Assembly (NCBI GenBank): GCA_963725615.1
Contig: CAVRZO010000003.1
Span: 186,001-250,000 of the forward strand
DNA length: 64,000 nt
Direction: 5' to 3'
Source of the DNA: JAIQFF01 sp963725615
Lineage (GTDB): Bacteria; Acidobacteriota; Terriglobia; Terriglobales; Acidobacteriaceae
A program made the translations under genes and the position numbers. Every line of letters starts with the position of its first letter. The stretch's first letter is position 1. The notes beneath the pieces are model-generated. The model was not told the origin of the DNA, ran no database searches, and saw only the letters and a program-made list of their open reading frames with translations. Of this stretch, positions 1-8,023 are shown one piece after another.

Positions 1-14
1 AGAAGAAATGGTTG

Positions 15-932
15 ATGACCGCTGACCAACAAACCGCGCTCTGGATCGCCCACCCCATACTTCAACTGGCGGTGGCTGGGGCGATGTTCCGCCACAAGTT
101 GCATCGTTTGTTTCCTGTTTTCTTCTCATACATCTGCTTCCAGATTTTCGCGTTTTGTATTTTGTTCCCGATGTCCTCGCAATGGGTCAGCGCGAGTTAT
201 ACGCTGTACTTCTGGACCTACTGGGCGTGTTCTGCGGTCAACCTCGTCCTGGGGTTCATGGTCATCTACGAAATCTTCCTGGATGTGTTCCGTCCCTACT
301 ACACACTGAAAGACCTTGGAACGGTGCTTTTCAAGTGGGCTGCTCTCGTGATGTCGCTGGTCGGCTTCGTGGTGGCGGCATCGAGTCCGACAGGTGAGCA
401 GGGGCCGATCGTACAGGCCGTCATCACCGTGACCCGCTGCGTGCGCGTGGCGCAGGTGGGACTCATTCTGTTTCTCCTGGTTTTTTCCCGCTACCTGGGC
501 GTGTCGTGGAAACAACATAGTTTCGGACTCTCGCTGGGCCTGGGTCTATCTGCGGGAGTCGAACTCGGCACGCTGGCTTTTCTTGTGAGTGGCCATGCGT
601 CCGAAGTTTCAGTCCACGTGATCAACCTCGTGGCCTATAACCTTGCCATTCTCATCTGGTTCGGTTACGCCCTGGTTAAGAGCGCGGCGCGAGCGCCGGG
701 AGCAGAGTTGTTTGCGTCGCACCGTTGGGAGAGAGGTCTCTCCGATATTCAGAGTCCGGCGCAGGCCGATTCGCTCATCCCGATGTTCGAGAGCATGGTC
801 GATCGCGCTTTCTCGCGCACCCAGGCCGACTATTCGCCCAAGAAGGCGGCGCCCGATTCCGTGGCGGAACCGGCTCTCTCCATTCCAAGCGGAATCCACG
901 CTGTCCCAGCCCAGAGTCGCCGGGTTCACTAA
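15..932 (+). CDS. Seven-TM integral membrane protein, unknown function
   Basis: About 305 residues with roughly seven hydrophobic segments (near residues 10-26, 33-53, 63-93, 107-126, 145-165, 172-192 and 204-223), followed by a charged soluble tail of about 80 residues. I do not recognise a named domain; similar unnamed polytopic proteins are common in Acidobacteriota (recalled, not searched). A TTG directly precedes the ATG used here. The first bases of the window limit any view of its promoter or ribosome site, so the start is uncertain. It stands alone, more than 300 bases from the next gene on its strand. Confidence 0.75.
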   Translation: MTADQQTALWIAHPILQLAVAGAMFRHKLHRLFPVFFSYICFQIFAFCILFPMSSQWVSASYTLYFWTYWACSAVNLVLGFMVIYEIFLDVFRPYYTLKDLGTVLFKWAALVMSLVGFVVAASSPTGEQGPIVQAVITVTRCVRVAQVGLILFLLVFSRYLGVSWKQHSFGLSLGLGLSAGVELGTLAFLVSGHASEVSVHVINLVAYNLAILIWFGYALVKSAARAPGAELFASHRWERGLSDIQSPAQADSLIPMFESMVDRAFSRTQADYSPKKAAPDSVAEPALSIPSGIHAVPAQSRRVH

Positions 933-1159
933 CCGTTTCATCTTCTGCCGATTTTGTTTCATCCCTGCCTGGCGGGCCCTCTCGTTCGGTCCACACCTCA
1001 CCTAATACTTAAACAAGAGTCGCGATCAGCCGCCAATGTCGGGGCGAACGCGTACATAGAGAACCGGGGCGCGACGTCTTGATGTGCCGCGGCGTTTTCA
1101 ATTCTCGTCTCAAATCGGGACTCCGCGAGCTCGCGCGATGGCCGCGGTGCAGAAAAGAG
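933..1159. other. Gene-free spacer
   Basis: I see no gene, repeat family or RNA structure I can support here. It separates the 7-TM gene from the promoter of the small secreted peptide. Short ORFs in this stretch have no ribosome site and no protein-like composition. Confidence 0.5.
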
Positions 1160-1187
1160 TAGACGGGCGGTTGCGCTTCTGTATAAT
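1160..1187 (+). promoter_or_regulatory. Promoter of small peptide gene
   Basis: A perfect TATAAT lies at 1182-1187. A weak -35 (TAGACG, 4 of 6 to TTGACA) sits at 1160-1165 with a 16-base spacer. The distance to the ATG at 1240 leaves an mRNA leader of about 45 bases that carries a strong ribosome site. Confidence 0.55.
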
Positions 1188-1239
1188 TCCGCAACCGCGA
1201 GGTTTCCTCCCAGGAATCTCGCAGCGTAAGGAGAACACC

Positions 1240-1380
1240 ATGAAACGTGCGGTCAGGATGTTGATCCTGATGGTAGGTTTGGCTTGCACGTACGTGGCAA
1301 TCGCGACCCCGATACTCAACGCAGAACTGGGCCCGATGCCACTGTGCAATCCTGCCAATCCCAATTGCTCGAAACGCTAG
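1240..1380 (+). CDS. 46-aa secreted peptide, unknown function
   Basis: The start is ATG at 1240, preceded by TAAGGAG with 6-7 bases of spacing, one of the best ribosome sites in the window. The peptide has a positively charged N-terminus (MKRAVR), a hydrophobic core of about 16 residues and an A-x-A-like end, then a short polar tail rich in Pro and Asn with two cysteines (motifs PLCNP and PNCSK). This fits a Sec signal peptide and a mature peptide of about 20-25 residues. It has its own promoter and a textbook terminator, so it is a single-gene unit. Function unknown. Confidence 0.65.
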   Translation: MKRAVRMLILMVGLACTYVAIATPILNAELGPMPLCNPANPNCSKR

Positions 1381-1437
1381 GCAAGTGGGATTAGTAAAAG
1401 GCTGTTAATTGGCCGCGCAAGTGGCTTTGGACCTGAT

Positions 1438-1478
1438 GGGCTGACCGATTGCGAATCGCATGGTCAGCCCTCTTTTTT
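1438..1478 (+). terminator. Rho-independent terminator
   Basis: A 9-bp perfect stem, GGGCTGACC (1438-1446) with GGTCAGCCC (1462-1470), has an internal smaller palindrome in the loop and is followed by TCTTTTTT. It ends transcription of the 46-aa peptide gene and lies before the 3' end of the convergent DUF255 gene. Confidence 0.9.
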
Positions 1479-1519
1479 GTCCGCCGCTAAACCGGATGTT
1501 CGGTCAGCTCTTCGATTCG

Positions 1520-3649
1520 TCAGTTCTTTAGTGCGATGCCCAGGCTTCGGCGGAGTTGGTCGGGGTCCGCGACCGGAGGCTGGCAACTGAATCCGGAGCA
1601 GACTACCGCCACTGACTTACCTTCGTTGACTGCGGGTAGCTGAGGTATCGTCTCCGCCAGCGAGGGTGGAAGATTTTGCGGAACCACTTTGCTCGCCGCC
1701 AACTTGAGCACCGTCTTGTTAAACGCAAACAAGCCGGAAGCGATGGCGCGGAACTGCTCTGCCCGATCGTCTTCACCAATGACCACGATCTGGGTATGAG
1801 GTTGCAGAAAATGCACCGCCGCAATGGCGTACGTCGCGGCAAAAATGCCGAACTTCCCGGCAAGCGCAGCCGGCAACTCCAGCGTCAGCTCCGCTTGCTC
1901 GCGATAGCTTTGCTGGCTGGTGAAAGCGTACAGCCGGAGTAGCGCAATCGCAGCCACGGAATTCCCCGCAGGAGTGGGAGAATCCTGAAATGGTTTCCGC
2001 CGTGTCCCTAGTACTCCCAGAACTTTCTCCGTTCCGCCGGCTGCGGTGTCGAAAAATCCGCCGGATACGGGGTCGAAGAAGCGCTCGACCATCTTGTCGG
2101 TGATGCGTTGTGCGAAATTGAAATAACTCAGGTCAGCCGTGGCCTCGTAGGCATCGAGGCAGGCGACTGCGGTGAAGGCGTAATCGTCGAGCAGGCCCAG
2201 GACCATGCGCCGTTCGGCGGCTGGGTCGGAATAGGCGAGTACGTGCTGCAGACCCTCCTCCGCTTGCCACGCTTCCGCGAGGATGCGATCCAGCGAGCGC
2301 AGCGCGAAGTGTTTGGCCCCTTCGAGATCGAGCACCTTCGCGGCTTCCAGGTAGGCCGAGGCGCAGAGCGAGTTCCATCCCACGTAGATGGTCTTGTCAA
2401 CGTAGGGCGTCGGCCGCTTTATACGAGCGGTATACATCTTCCTCCGAGCGGATTCCAGCAGGGCACGCACAGCTTCCACAGTCAGCTTCAGACGCTTTGA
2501 AATTTCCTCGATGGAAGCTCGGAGGTACAGAACATTTTTCTCCGGATTGTGGTGCATCTCGCCGACTTCGTTGACGTCATAGTGCAACCCAGCGACCGCC
2601 GATTCCTCCTCGGTCAGGACAGCCTGCATCTCCGCCCGGGTCCAGGTGAAATAGTCGCCATCGTCGTCCATTGAGTAGTCGGCGTCCTGGGAGGCGTAAA
2701 ACCCGCCTCGCTCGCGGTCACTGAGCCATTCGTCCATCCAGCGGATGATGTCGCGAGCCACGTCCGCGAAGAATTCCGAGCCGGTCACCTGGTAGGCGTG
2801 CACATAATTCTTCAGCAGTTCGGAATTGTCGTAACACATCTTTTCGAAGTGGGGCACGATCCAGTGCTCATCCACCGAGTAGCGGTGAAAGCCGCCGGCA
2901 AGCTGGTCATAAACGCCGCCGCGCGCCATTTTCTCCAGCGTGTGGACGAAGACTTCGCGCAGCTTTTCGTCGCCCGAGCGCGCGTACTGGTCCATCAGGA
3001 GATCCAGGACGGCGGGATGGGGAAACTTCGGCGCGCTCCCGAAGCCGCCATTCTGCGCATCAAACATCTTGAGGGCAGATTCCACGATCACGTCAGTAAC
3101 CTTGGGCGAGAGATCGCCACTGCCACCGGCAAACGACTCGGCCCGGGAGATCGCAACTTCCACCATCTGAGCCTGGTCCACCACTTCAGTATTTTTCTGG
3201 TGATAGGCGTCCGCGATGGACTGCAGCACCCGCTTGAAACTGGGACGTCCATAATTTTCGTGGGGAGGAAAGTAAGTGCCGCCGTAAAACGGCCTGCCGT
3301 CGGGGGTAAGAAAAGCAGTCAGCGGCCAACCACCCTGTCCGCTGATGGCGCTGACGGCCACCTGATACCGGCTGTCAATATCAGGACGCTCGTCGCGATC
3401 CACCTTCACCGCAACGAAGAGTTCATTCACGATCCGGGCCACTTCCGGGTCGTCGTAGGATTCGCGATCCATGACATGACACCAGTGGCACCAGACCGCG
3501 CCAATGTCGAGCAGAATCGGCTTGTTTTCGCGCTGTGCGGTGGCAAAGGCCTCCTCGCTCCACTCATTCCACTGTATGGGCTGGTGCATGGCGGAGCGCA
3601 GGTAGGCGGAAGATGCCTTGGAAAGCGAGTTCAGAATCTGGGTGGTCAT
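1520..3649 (-). CDS. DUF255 / YyaL-type thioredoxin-domain protein
   Basis: 709 residues, the usual length of the YyaL/SPATA20 family. An N-terminal thioredoxin-like domain carries the family signature WCHWCHVM with CxxC cysteines at 54 and 57, in a context like VWCHWCHVMDRESY. It is followed by a long alpha/alpha-barrel region like N-acylglucosamine 2-epimerase, with motifs such as GGWPLTAFLTP and CYDNSELL. The biochemical activity of the family is not settled; a redox or sugar-processing role is inferred. A TACACT hexamer ends 6 bases before the ATG and there is no Shine-Dalgarno, so the mRNA may be leaderless. Confidence 0.92.
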   Translation of the reverse strand: MTTQILNSLSKASSAYLRSAMHQPIQWNEWSEEAFATAQRENKPILLDIGAVWCHWCHVMDRESYDDPEVARIVNELFVAVKVDRDERPDIDSRYQVAVSAISGQGGWPLTAFLTPDGRPFYGGTYFPPHENYGRPSFKRVLQSIADAYHQKNTEVVDQAQMVEVAISRAESFAGGSGDLSPKVTDVIVESALKMFDAQNGGFGSAPKFPHPAVLDLLMDQYARSGDEKLREVFVHTLEKMARGGVYDQLAGGFHRYSVDEHWIVPHFEKMCYDNSELLKNYVHAYQVTGSEFFADVARDIIRWMDEWLSDRERGGFYASQDADYSMDDDGDYFTWTRAEMQAVLTEEESAVAGLHYDVNEVGEMHHNPEKNVLYLRASIEEISKRLKLTVEAVRALLESARRKMYTARIKRPTPYVDKTIYVGWNSLCASAYLEAAKVLDLEGAKHFALRSLDRILAEAWQAEEGLQHVLAYSDPAAERRMVLGLLDDYAFTAVACLDAYEATADLSYFNFAQRITDKMVERFFDPVSGGFFDTAAGGTEKVLGVLGTRRKPFQDSPTPAGNSVAAIALLRLYAFTSQQSYREQAELTLELPAALAGKFGIFAATYAIAAVHFLQPHTQIVVIGEDDRAEQFRAIASGLFAFNKTVLKLAASKVVPQNLPPSLAETIPQLPAVNEGKSVAVVCSGFSCQPPVADPDQLRRSLGIALKN

Positions 3650-3655
3650 GGGTTA

Positions 3656-3661
3656 AGTGTA
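3656..3661 (-). promoter_or_regulatory. -10 hexamer TACACT of the DUF255 gene
   Basis: TACACT on the minus strand with a 6-base spacer to the ATG at 3649. The spacing predicts a transcription start at or within a base or two of the ATG. Confidence 0.45.
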
Positions 3662-3685
3662 TAGGCGAGAGTGCCGATCCGTAGG

Positions 3686-4336
3686 CTACTCTGGGTTTTG
3701 GAGCCTATGCAACGCGCGGCTCACTAGTGCGCTCCGCAGGAGATTTAGTTCATCGGTTCCAAGAACTTCACGTAGTTTCTGAATTACTGCCGTTACAGTG
3801 AAGTCCCCACTAATCGGTTTGTTGTCCCAAGTCTCCAAGCCGAGCACCTCCGCAAACAACGAATACATCTCGTTAATCGACTTCGGATCGCCGGGTGCAT
3901 GTTCCAAGAGCCATGCGTTGGCGCCGATCTTGCGGATGGCTAGGTCGAAGCTGTCCAATTTTGTTTCAACTTCTGATGCTAACCATACGGCCCATTTCCT
4001 TCGGATCTCTAGCAGGTTAGCCGCGTGCGTCAGTGCAGTTTGACGAGGCCCCTCTCGGTTCAGGGTAGTGAGCAATTTGAACATCTCCCCAACGTATTCC
4101 TCGCAGAACGATGCATACTTATCGAAAGCAACATCCGCCATGTGGGAAGATGCCCCAATTGAAAAGCTGTTCTGTGCTTCTATTATCCATAACGCCCTTT
4201 CATACGCGATCCTGTGCACGAGAAATTTGAAGTAACGCCCCGAAAAGGGAGCCGATGGCGGGAACCGCAGCCAGCACCCGTTTGTTTCCGTCACCGGAAG
4301 GAAAACGGCGGCTGCAATGGACGCAACGAAAACCAC
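3686..4336 (-). CDS. Hypothetical protein with one N-terminal TM segment
   Basis: 216 residues. The first 16 residues form a hydrophobic segment that could be a membrane anchor, and the rest is mostly helical and charged. No family is recognised. The start is uncertain: the frame opens at a TAA around 4373, and the only conventional start is GTG at 4336, already inside the hydrophobic segment, with no ribosome site. Eleven in-frame codons upstream of the GTG encode a plausible Lys-rich cytoplasmic N-terminus with no start codon, so the real start may be lost or unusual. It lies downstream of a degraded toxin-antitoxin locus. Confidence 0.5.
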   Translation of the reverse strand: MVFVASIAAAVFLPVTETNGCWLRFPPSAPFSGRYFKFLVHRIAYERALWIIEAQNSFSIGASSHMADVAFDKYASFCEEYVGEMFKLLTTLNREGPRQTALTHAANLLEIRRKWAVWLASEVETKLDSFDLAIRKIGANAWLLEHAPGDPKSINEMYSLFAEVLGLETWDNKPISGDFTVTAVIQKLREVLGTDELNLLRSALVSRALHRLQNPE

Positions 4337-4457
4337 ACCAAGGGCTATATAAGTCTTCTTGGTATTCTCTTGTTAAGATGTGATGCTCAGACTCGCGAAA
4401 CGGTGGTTCTCGTGGTAACGAAGCTCCAGCATCGAGGACTCGCTCATAGGCCGGTAT

Positions 4458-4691
4458 TCATCGTTGATGAAGCTCGTTGCGGCAACCGGCGGCTGTCCAT
4501 TGCAAGTCAAATCCTTCGCGCAGCCGGGCTAATGCACGCTTTCGCGCGAACCCGTAAGGCCCGCGGTTCCAAACGATTTGTCTTAAGCGGGGAGGCACCA
4601 AGCTACTTATCGTGATGCCCTTTTCGGCTGCCCACGCTCGAATCTTGCGCACGAGAGTGTGGTCTGACTTTAGAGTGATGTTTGTCTGCAT
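4458..4691 (-). CDS. VapB-like ribbon-helix-helix antitoxin, orphan
   Basis: 77 residues. The N-terminus (MQTNITLKSDHTLVRKIRAW, then AAEKGITISSL) is the beta-strand plus two-helix pattern of a ribbon-helix-helix DNA-binding protein, and the C-terminal ARKRALARLREGFDLQW is what I recall from antitoxins paired with PIN-domain toxins. The middle (VPPRLRQIVWNRGPYGF) departs from that pattern, suggesting drift. Such genes normally overlap the toxin start by ATGA. That ATGA is present at 4458-4461, but it opens an ORF of only five codons. I infer an orphan antitoxin whose toxin has been deleted. Confidence 0.65.
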   Translation of the reverse strand: MQTNITLKSDHTLVRKIRAWAAEKGITISSLVPPRLRQIVWNRGPYGFARKRALARLREGFDLQWTAAGCRNELHQR

Positions 4692-4739
4692 GAATGGCGG
4701 CTAAGTCCTCGCAATAATATCTTATGCCAGCGGCCGGCG

Positions 4740-5735
4740 CTACTTGTCCAGCTGCCGGGCGATCAAGCAATACAAATCCACTGCGTCCCGCAATTGTTTC
4801 TTCTCGACGAATTCACCGTTGGTGTGGGCGACGTGAATCGAGCCCGGGCCTACCAGCAGCGGCTGTCCCCAATTGTTGAGTGCGGGAATGTCGGTGGTGA
4901 AAGCAGCGACCATGGTGGGAAGGCCATCCAGAGTGCGCAGGCGGACAAACGGAATTTCGAGCACAAACTCAACCGTCGCCAGATCGCCCACGGCTGCCAC
5001 GATCTCCTGCTTCAACTGTTCTGAGGATCCGATCAGCCGATAAAGCAATTGCGCCCGCGCTTTGTCCGGGATCACGTTGGGAGCGCGGCCGCCTTCAATT
5101 ACTCCAATATTGAGCGTGCACGGCCCAATGCCCTCCTCAACCGGCAGCTTCATCGCGCGCAGGCGCGACAGCGCGACCAGCAGCTTGTCAATCGCGGACT
5201 CCCCCAGCTCCGGATAAGCCGAATGAGCCATGCGTCCCTCCGCGATCACCTCGACGCGCAGCGCTCCTTTGGACGCGACCGCGACCTGGTTTTCGGTGGG
5301 CTCGCCGTTCACCAGAAATTTGCAGCCCGGCGGCTTCTGGTTTGCCACTTTGGCCCCCAGACTGTCGCGCTCTTCGCCAACAACAAAAAGCAGCCCTACA
5401 TGAATGCCTTCCCGACGCAAGCGTTCAGCAGCTTCCAGCTGAATCGCGATGATTCCCTTGGCATCGCAGGCGCCCCGGCCATACACCCGCGTGGCATCTT
5501 CAGACGACGGGATAAACGGCGGCACCGTATCCATGTGGGTGGAGAAAACAACCGTGGGCCGCGGCTGTTCGGGGAACACGGCGAAGACATTGCAGCGCGC
5601 GCCTTCGACGGGAATCTTCTCCGCTTTGAAATCTCTCCGGAGCAATTCAGCGTGAAGGAAATCGCCCACCGGGCCCTCGTTGCCGGTGATGGACTCAATA
5701 TCCACGAGTTGACGGGTAAGGGCGACCGCATCCAT
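4740..5735 (-). CDS. M20-family metallopeptidase (ArgE/DapE-like)
   Basis: 331 residues, slightly short for the family. Di-zinc hydrolase motifs are in order: FSTHMDTVPP near residue 64 (His and catalytic Asp), YGRGACDAKG near 86 (bridging Asp), and GEERDSLGAK near 119 (Glu-Glu pair). A late His occurs in HVAHTNGEFV near the C-terminus. The family removes acyl or aminoacyl groups from amino-acid substrates; the exact substrate cannot be read here. It is divergent from the alpha/beta hydrolase at 5823. TATCCT ends 7 bases before the ATG, and there is no ribosome site. Confidence 0.88.
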   Translation of the reverse strand: MDAVALTRQLVDIESITGNEGPVGDFLHAELLRRDFKAEKIPVEGARCNVFAVFPEQPRPTVVFSTHMDTVPPFIPSSEDATRVYGRGACDAKGIIAIQLEAAERLRREGIHVGLLFVVGEERDSLGAKVANQKPPGCKFLVNGEPTENQVAVASKGALRVEVIAEGRMAHSAYPELGESAIDKLLVALSRLRAMKLPVEEGIGPCTLNIGVIEGGRAPNVIPDKARAQLLYRLIGSSEQLKQEIVAAVGDLATVEFVLEIPFVRLRTLDGLPTMVAAFTTDIPALNNWGQPLLVGPGSIHVAHTNGEFVEKKQLRDAVDLYCLIARQLDK

Positions 5736-5742
5736 GCGCGAC

Positions 5743-5748
5743 AGGATA
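5743..5748 (-). promoter_or_regulatory. -10 hexamer TATCCT of the M20 peptidase gene
   Basis: TATCCT on the minus strand with a 7-base spacer to the ATG at 5735 and no Shine-Dalgarno between them. Candidate leaderless promoter. Confidence 0.4.
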
Positions 5749-5822
5749 CATTAGACCCGCACGGTCCCAGAAGCGCCCCGCGCCTGGCCGCTCCGACAGG
5801 CTGCTATGCTTAACGGAACGCA

Positions 5823-6482
5823 ATGGACACCCAGGTCACCGCAATCCGCTCCCTGTTTCTGGATGGCCCGGCCGGCCGCCTGGAAGCCTTGCTCAACGCC
5901 GGAACTGCCGATGCCACCTACGCGGCTGTCGTCTGCCATCCGCATCCCCTGTATGGCGGCACGCTGCACAACAAGGTGGTGTTTCATGCCATGAAGGCGC
6001 TGAACGGTTTTGGTTTTCCGGTGCTGCGCTTCAATTTCCGTGGGACCGGCTTGAGCCAGGGCGAGCATGCTCACGGAACCGGCGAACTGGACGACGTTCG
6101 AACCGCGCTCGATTGGATTGACCGCGAGTTTCACGTGCCTCTCATCTTTGCCGGATTCTCCTTTGGCGCGGCGGTAGGTCTGCGCGCGTCATGTCCAGAT
6201 GAGCGGGTAAAGGCTGCCATCGGACTGGGCCTGCCGGTATCGCCGATTGATGATCGCACTTACGACTTTGGCTTTCTTGCATCTTGCTCGAAGCCGAAGT
6301 TGTTTGTGAGCGGCGATCGCGATCAGTTCGGAACGCCTGCGCAGTTGGAAGCGCTGGTTCGTACTGTCTCAGATCCGAAGAAACTGATTTTGATTGCGGG
6401 TGGGGATCATTTTTTTGAAGGACGGCTGCGCGAGATGAGAGAAGCCATTGAGCAGTGGTTTAGGGAAGCAGTGATTCCTTAG
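5823..6482 (+). CDS. Alpha/beta hydrolase, dienelactone-hydrolase-like
   Basis: 219 residues, a single compact alpha/beta-hydrolase domain. CHPHPLYGGTLHNKVV at about 38-53 and FNFRGTG at 70-76 are typical of the COG2945 group. The nucleophile elbow is GFSFG (Ser113), with Asp165 or Asp167 in SGDRDQFGT and His196 in GGDHFFEG as the likely triad. Substrate unknown. A TATGCT lies 12 bases before the ATG, so the leader would be very short. Divergent from the M20 gene. Confidence 0.88.
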   Translation: MDTQVTAIRSLFLDGPAGRLEALLNAGTADATYAAVVCHPHPLYGGTLHNKVVFHAMKALNGFGFPVLRFNFRGTGLSQGEHAHGTGELDDVRTALDWIDREFHVPLIFAGFSFGAAVGLRASCPDERVKAAIGLGLPVSPIDDRTYDFGFLASCSKPKLFVSGDRDQFGTPAQLEALVRTVSDPKKLILIAGGDHFFEGRLREMREAIEQWFREAVIP

Positions 6483-6551
6483 GAGCTATCGCTCGCTCCC
6501 TGCCAGGGTGGCCGCCCTCGCAACAGTCGAAGGGACGTCGGCGCTACGAAG
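6483..6551. repeat. Fragment of the GGCGCTACGAA repeat family
   Basis: The spacer between the hydrolase and glycerate-kinase genes ends in GTCGGCGCTACGAAGG, the right end of the repeat seen more completely at 43714-43755 and 45232-45341. The left part is degenerate. Confidence 0.45.
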
Positions 6552-6563
6552 GAGAACGCCTTT

Positions 6564-6569
6564 TATAAT
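6564..6569 (+). promoter_or_regulatory. -10 hexamer TATAAT of the glycerate kinase gene
   Basis: A perfect TATAAT ends 8 bases before the ATG at 6578. The only purine-rich stretch (AAGGAG, 6549-6554) lies upstream of the hexamer and so would not be in the mRNA. Strong candidate for leaderless transcription. Confidence 0.6.
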
Positions 6570-6577
6570 CCTTGCAC

Positions 6578-7909
6578 ATGCCTTTATCCGCCGCCGATCG
6601 CGAAAAGCTTGCTCTGGACATGCGGGTTACCGCGCGTCATCTGTTTGAGCATGCTCTCACGGAAGCCAGCATCGACCGGGCATTTCAGCGCCACGTGGAT
6701 TGCGACAAGGGAGTGCTGCGCATTTGCGAAGATCTGCACGATCTCGATTCCTATAACCGCGTGCTGGTGATCTCCATCGGCAAAGCGGCGCACGCCATGG
6801 TCAATTCGCTTGAAATGCAGGCGGGCAATCGCTTCGAAGGTATAGTCGCCAGTTCTTTCGATCCGGTTTCACAGGTTCGGGGCTTTCGCTACTTTCGCGG
6901 AGGCCATCCTCTGCCCAACCAGGAATCGATTCGTGCCGCCGAGGCCATGCTGAAATCGCTCAGCGCTCAGAATGCGTCGTCGCTGGTAATTTTCATGCTC
7001 AGCGGCGGCGGGTCATCGATCGCAGAGAAGCCGATTGACGATGAGATTTCGCTGGCAGATCTGGTCGCTACGTACAAGGCGCTGGTGCTTTCGGGCGCTC
7101 CCATTGCCGAGATCAACACCATTCGCAAGCATCTCTCCGCCGTCAAGGGTGGAAGGATGGCCGTTGCCGCCCCTGCTGCCCAGCAGGTGTCATTGCTGGT
7201 TTCCGACGTCCCCGACAACACTCCCAATGCGCTGGCCTCGGGCCCGACCATGCCCGATTCCACCACGGTCGAAGACTGCTACACCATCACGGAGAAGTAC
7301 GGCATGCTGGAGCAGTTTCCGGTTTCGGTGCGTGAGTTGTTCCAACGCCATGCGCTCGAGGAAACTCCCAAATCCGACGATCTGGCTTTCCACCGTTCGC
7401 GCTGGTGGCCGTTGCTTTCGAATGCTTCTTTGCTGGATGCGGCCGAAGCCGAGGCCCAGCGCCATCGCTTCAGCGTCGAAATAGACAACAGCTGCGACGA
7501 CTGGGATTACGCTCGCGCCGCGGATTATCTTCTCGAACGTTTGCGGCGATTGCGCCAGAAATCCGAACGCGTCTGCCTGCTTTCTGGCGGAGAAGTCACG
7601 GTAAAGGTGGAAAATGGCGGCATCGGCGGACGCAATCAGCAGTTTGCCATGGCCTGTGCGACGAAGATTTCCGGCGAGGCCATTACGGTGCTGAGCGCGG
7701 GAACCGACGGCATTGACGGCAACAGCCCCGCCGCCGGAGCGATCGTGGACGGCAGCACTCTCGACCGCGCCCTGGCCCGCGGCCTGGATCCGGGCAGCCA
7801 CCTAGCCGGCTTCAATGCCTACCCGTTTTTTGAGGCGCTGGGTGATGCGATTGTGACCGGGCCGACGGGGAACAATCTGCGAGATTTGCGAATTCTGCTG
7901 GCCTACTAG
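6578..7909 (+). CDS. gckA: D-glycerate 2-kinase (GckA/MOFRL family)
   Basis: 443 residues, full length for the family. The N-terminal domain carries VISIGKAAHAM near 71 and FMLSGGGSS near 145. NTIRKHLSAVKGGRMA near 182 is the family signature region, followed by VSDVPDNTPNALASGPT. The C-terminal MOFRL domain shows LLSGGEVTVKV, GGRNQQFAM, AGTDGIDGNS and GPTGNNLRDLRILL. It phosphorylates D-glycerate to 2-phosphoglycerate. The next gene, a tartronate-semialdehyde-reductase-like dehydrogenase, would make its substrate. A TATAAT 8 bases before the ATG suggests a leaderless mRNA; a TTG two codons upstream is less likely. Confidence 0.9.
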   Translation: MPLSAADREKLALDMRVTARHLFEHALTEASIDRAFQRHVDCDKGVLRICEDLHDLDSYNRVLVISIGKAAHAMVNSLEMQAGNRFEGIVASSFDPVSQVRGFRYFRGGHPLPNQESIRAAEAMLKSLSAQNASSLVIFMLSGGGSSIAEKPIDDEISLADLVATYKALVLSGAPIAEINTIRKHLSAVKGGRMAVAAPAAQQVSLLVSDVPDNTPNALASGPTMPDSTTVEDCYTITEKYGMLEQFPVSVRELFQRHALEETPKSDDLAFHRSRWWPLLSNASLLDAAEAEAQRHRFSVEIDNSCDDWDYARAADYLLERLRRLRQKSERVCLLSGGEVTVKVENGGIGGRNQQFAMACATKISGEAITVLSAGTDGIDGNSPAAGAIVDGSTLDRALARGLDPGSHLAGFNAYPFFEALGDAIVTGPTGNNLRDLRILLAY

Positions 7910-8023
7910 GAAGTGCAGACCACACTACCCACACCACCCACAATCCACACATTGCCTTGACCCCGAATGCGCCGTCAGTTCTAATCGCTGCTGGTCATCA
8001 CTATTCTGCAGGGGAGACTCAGG

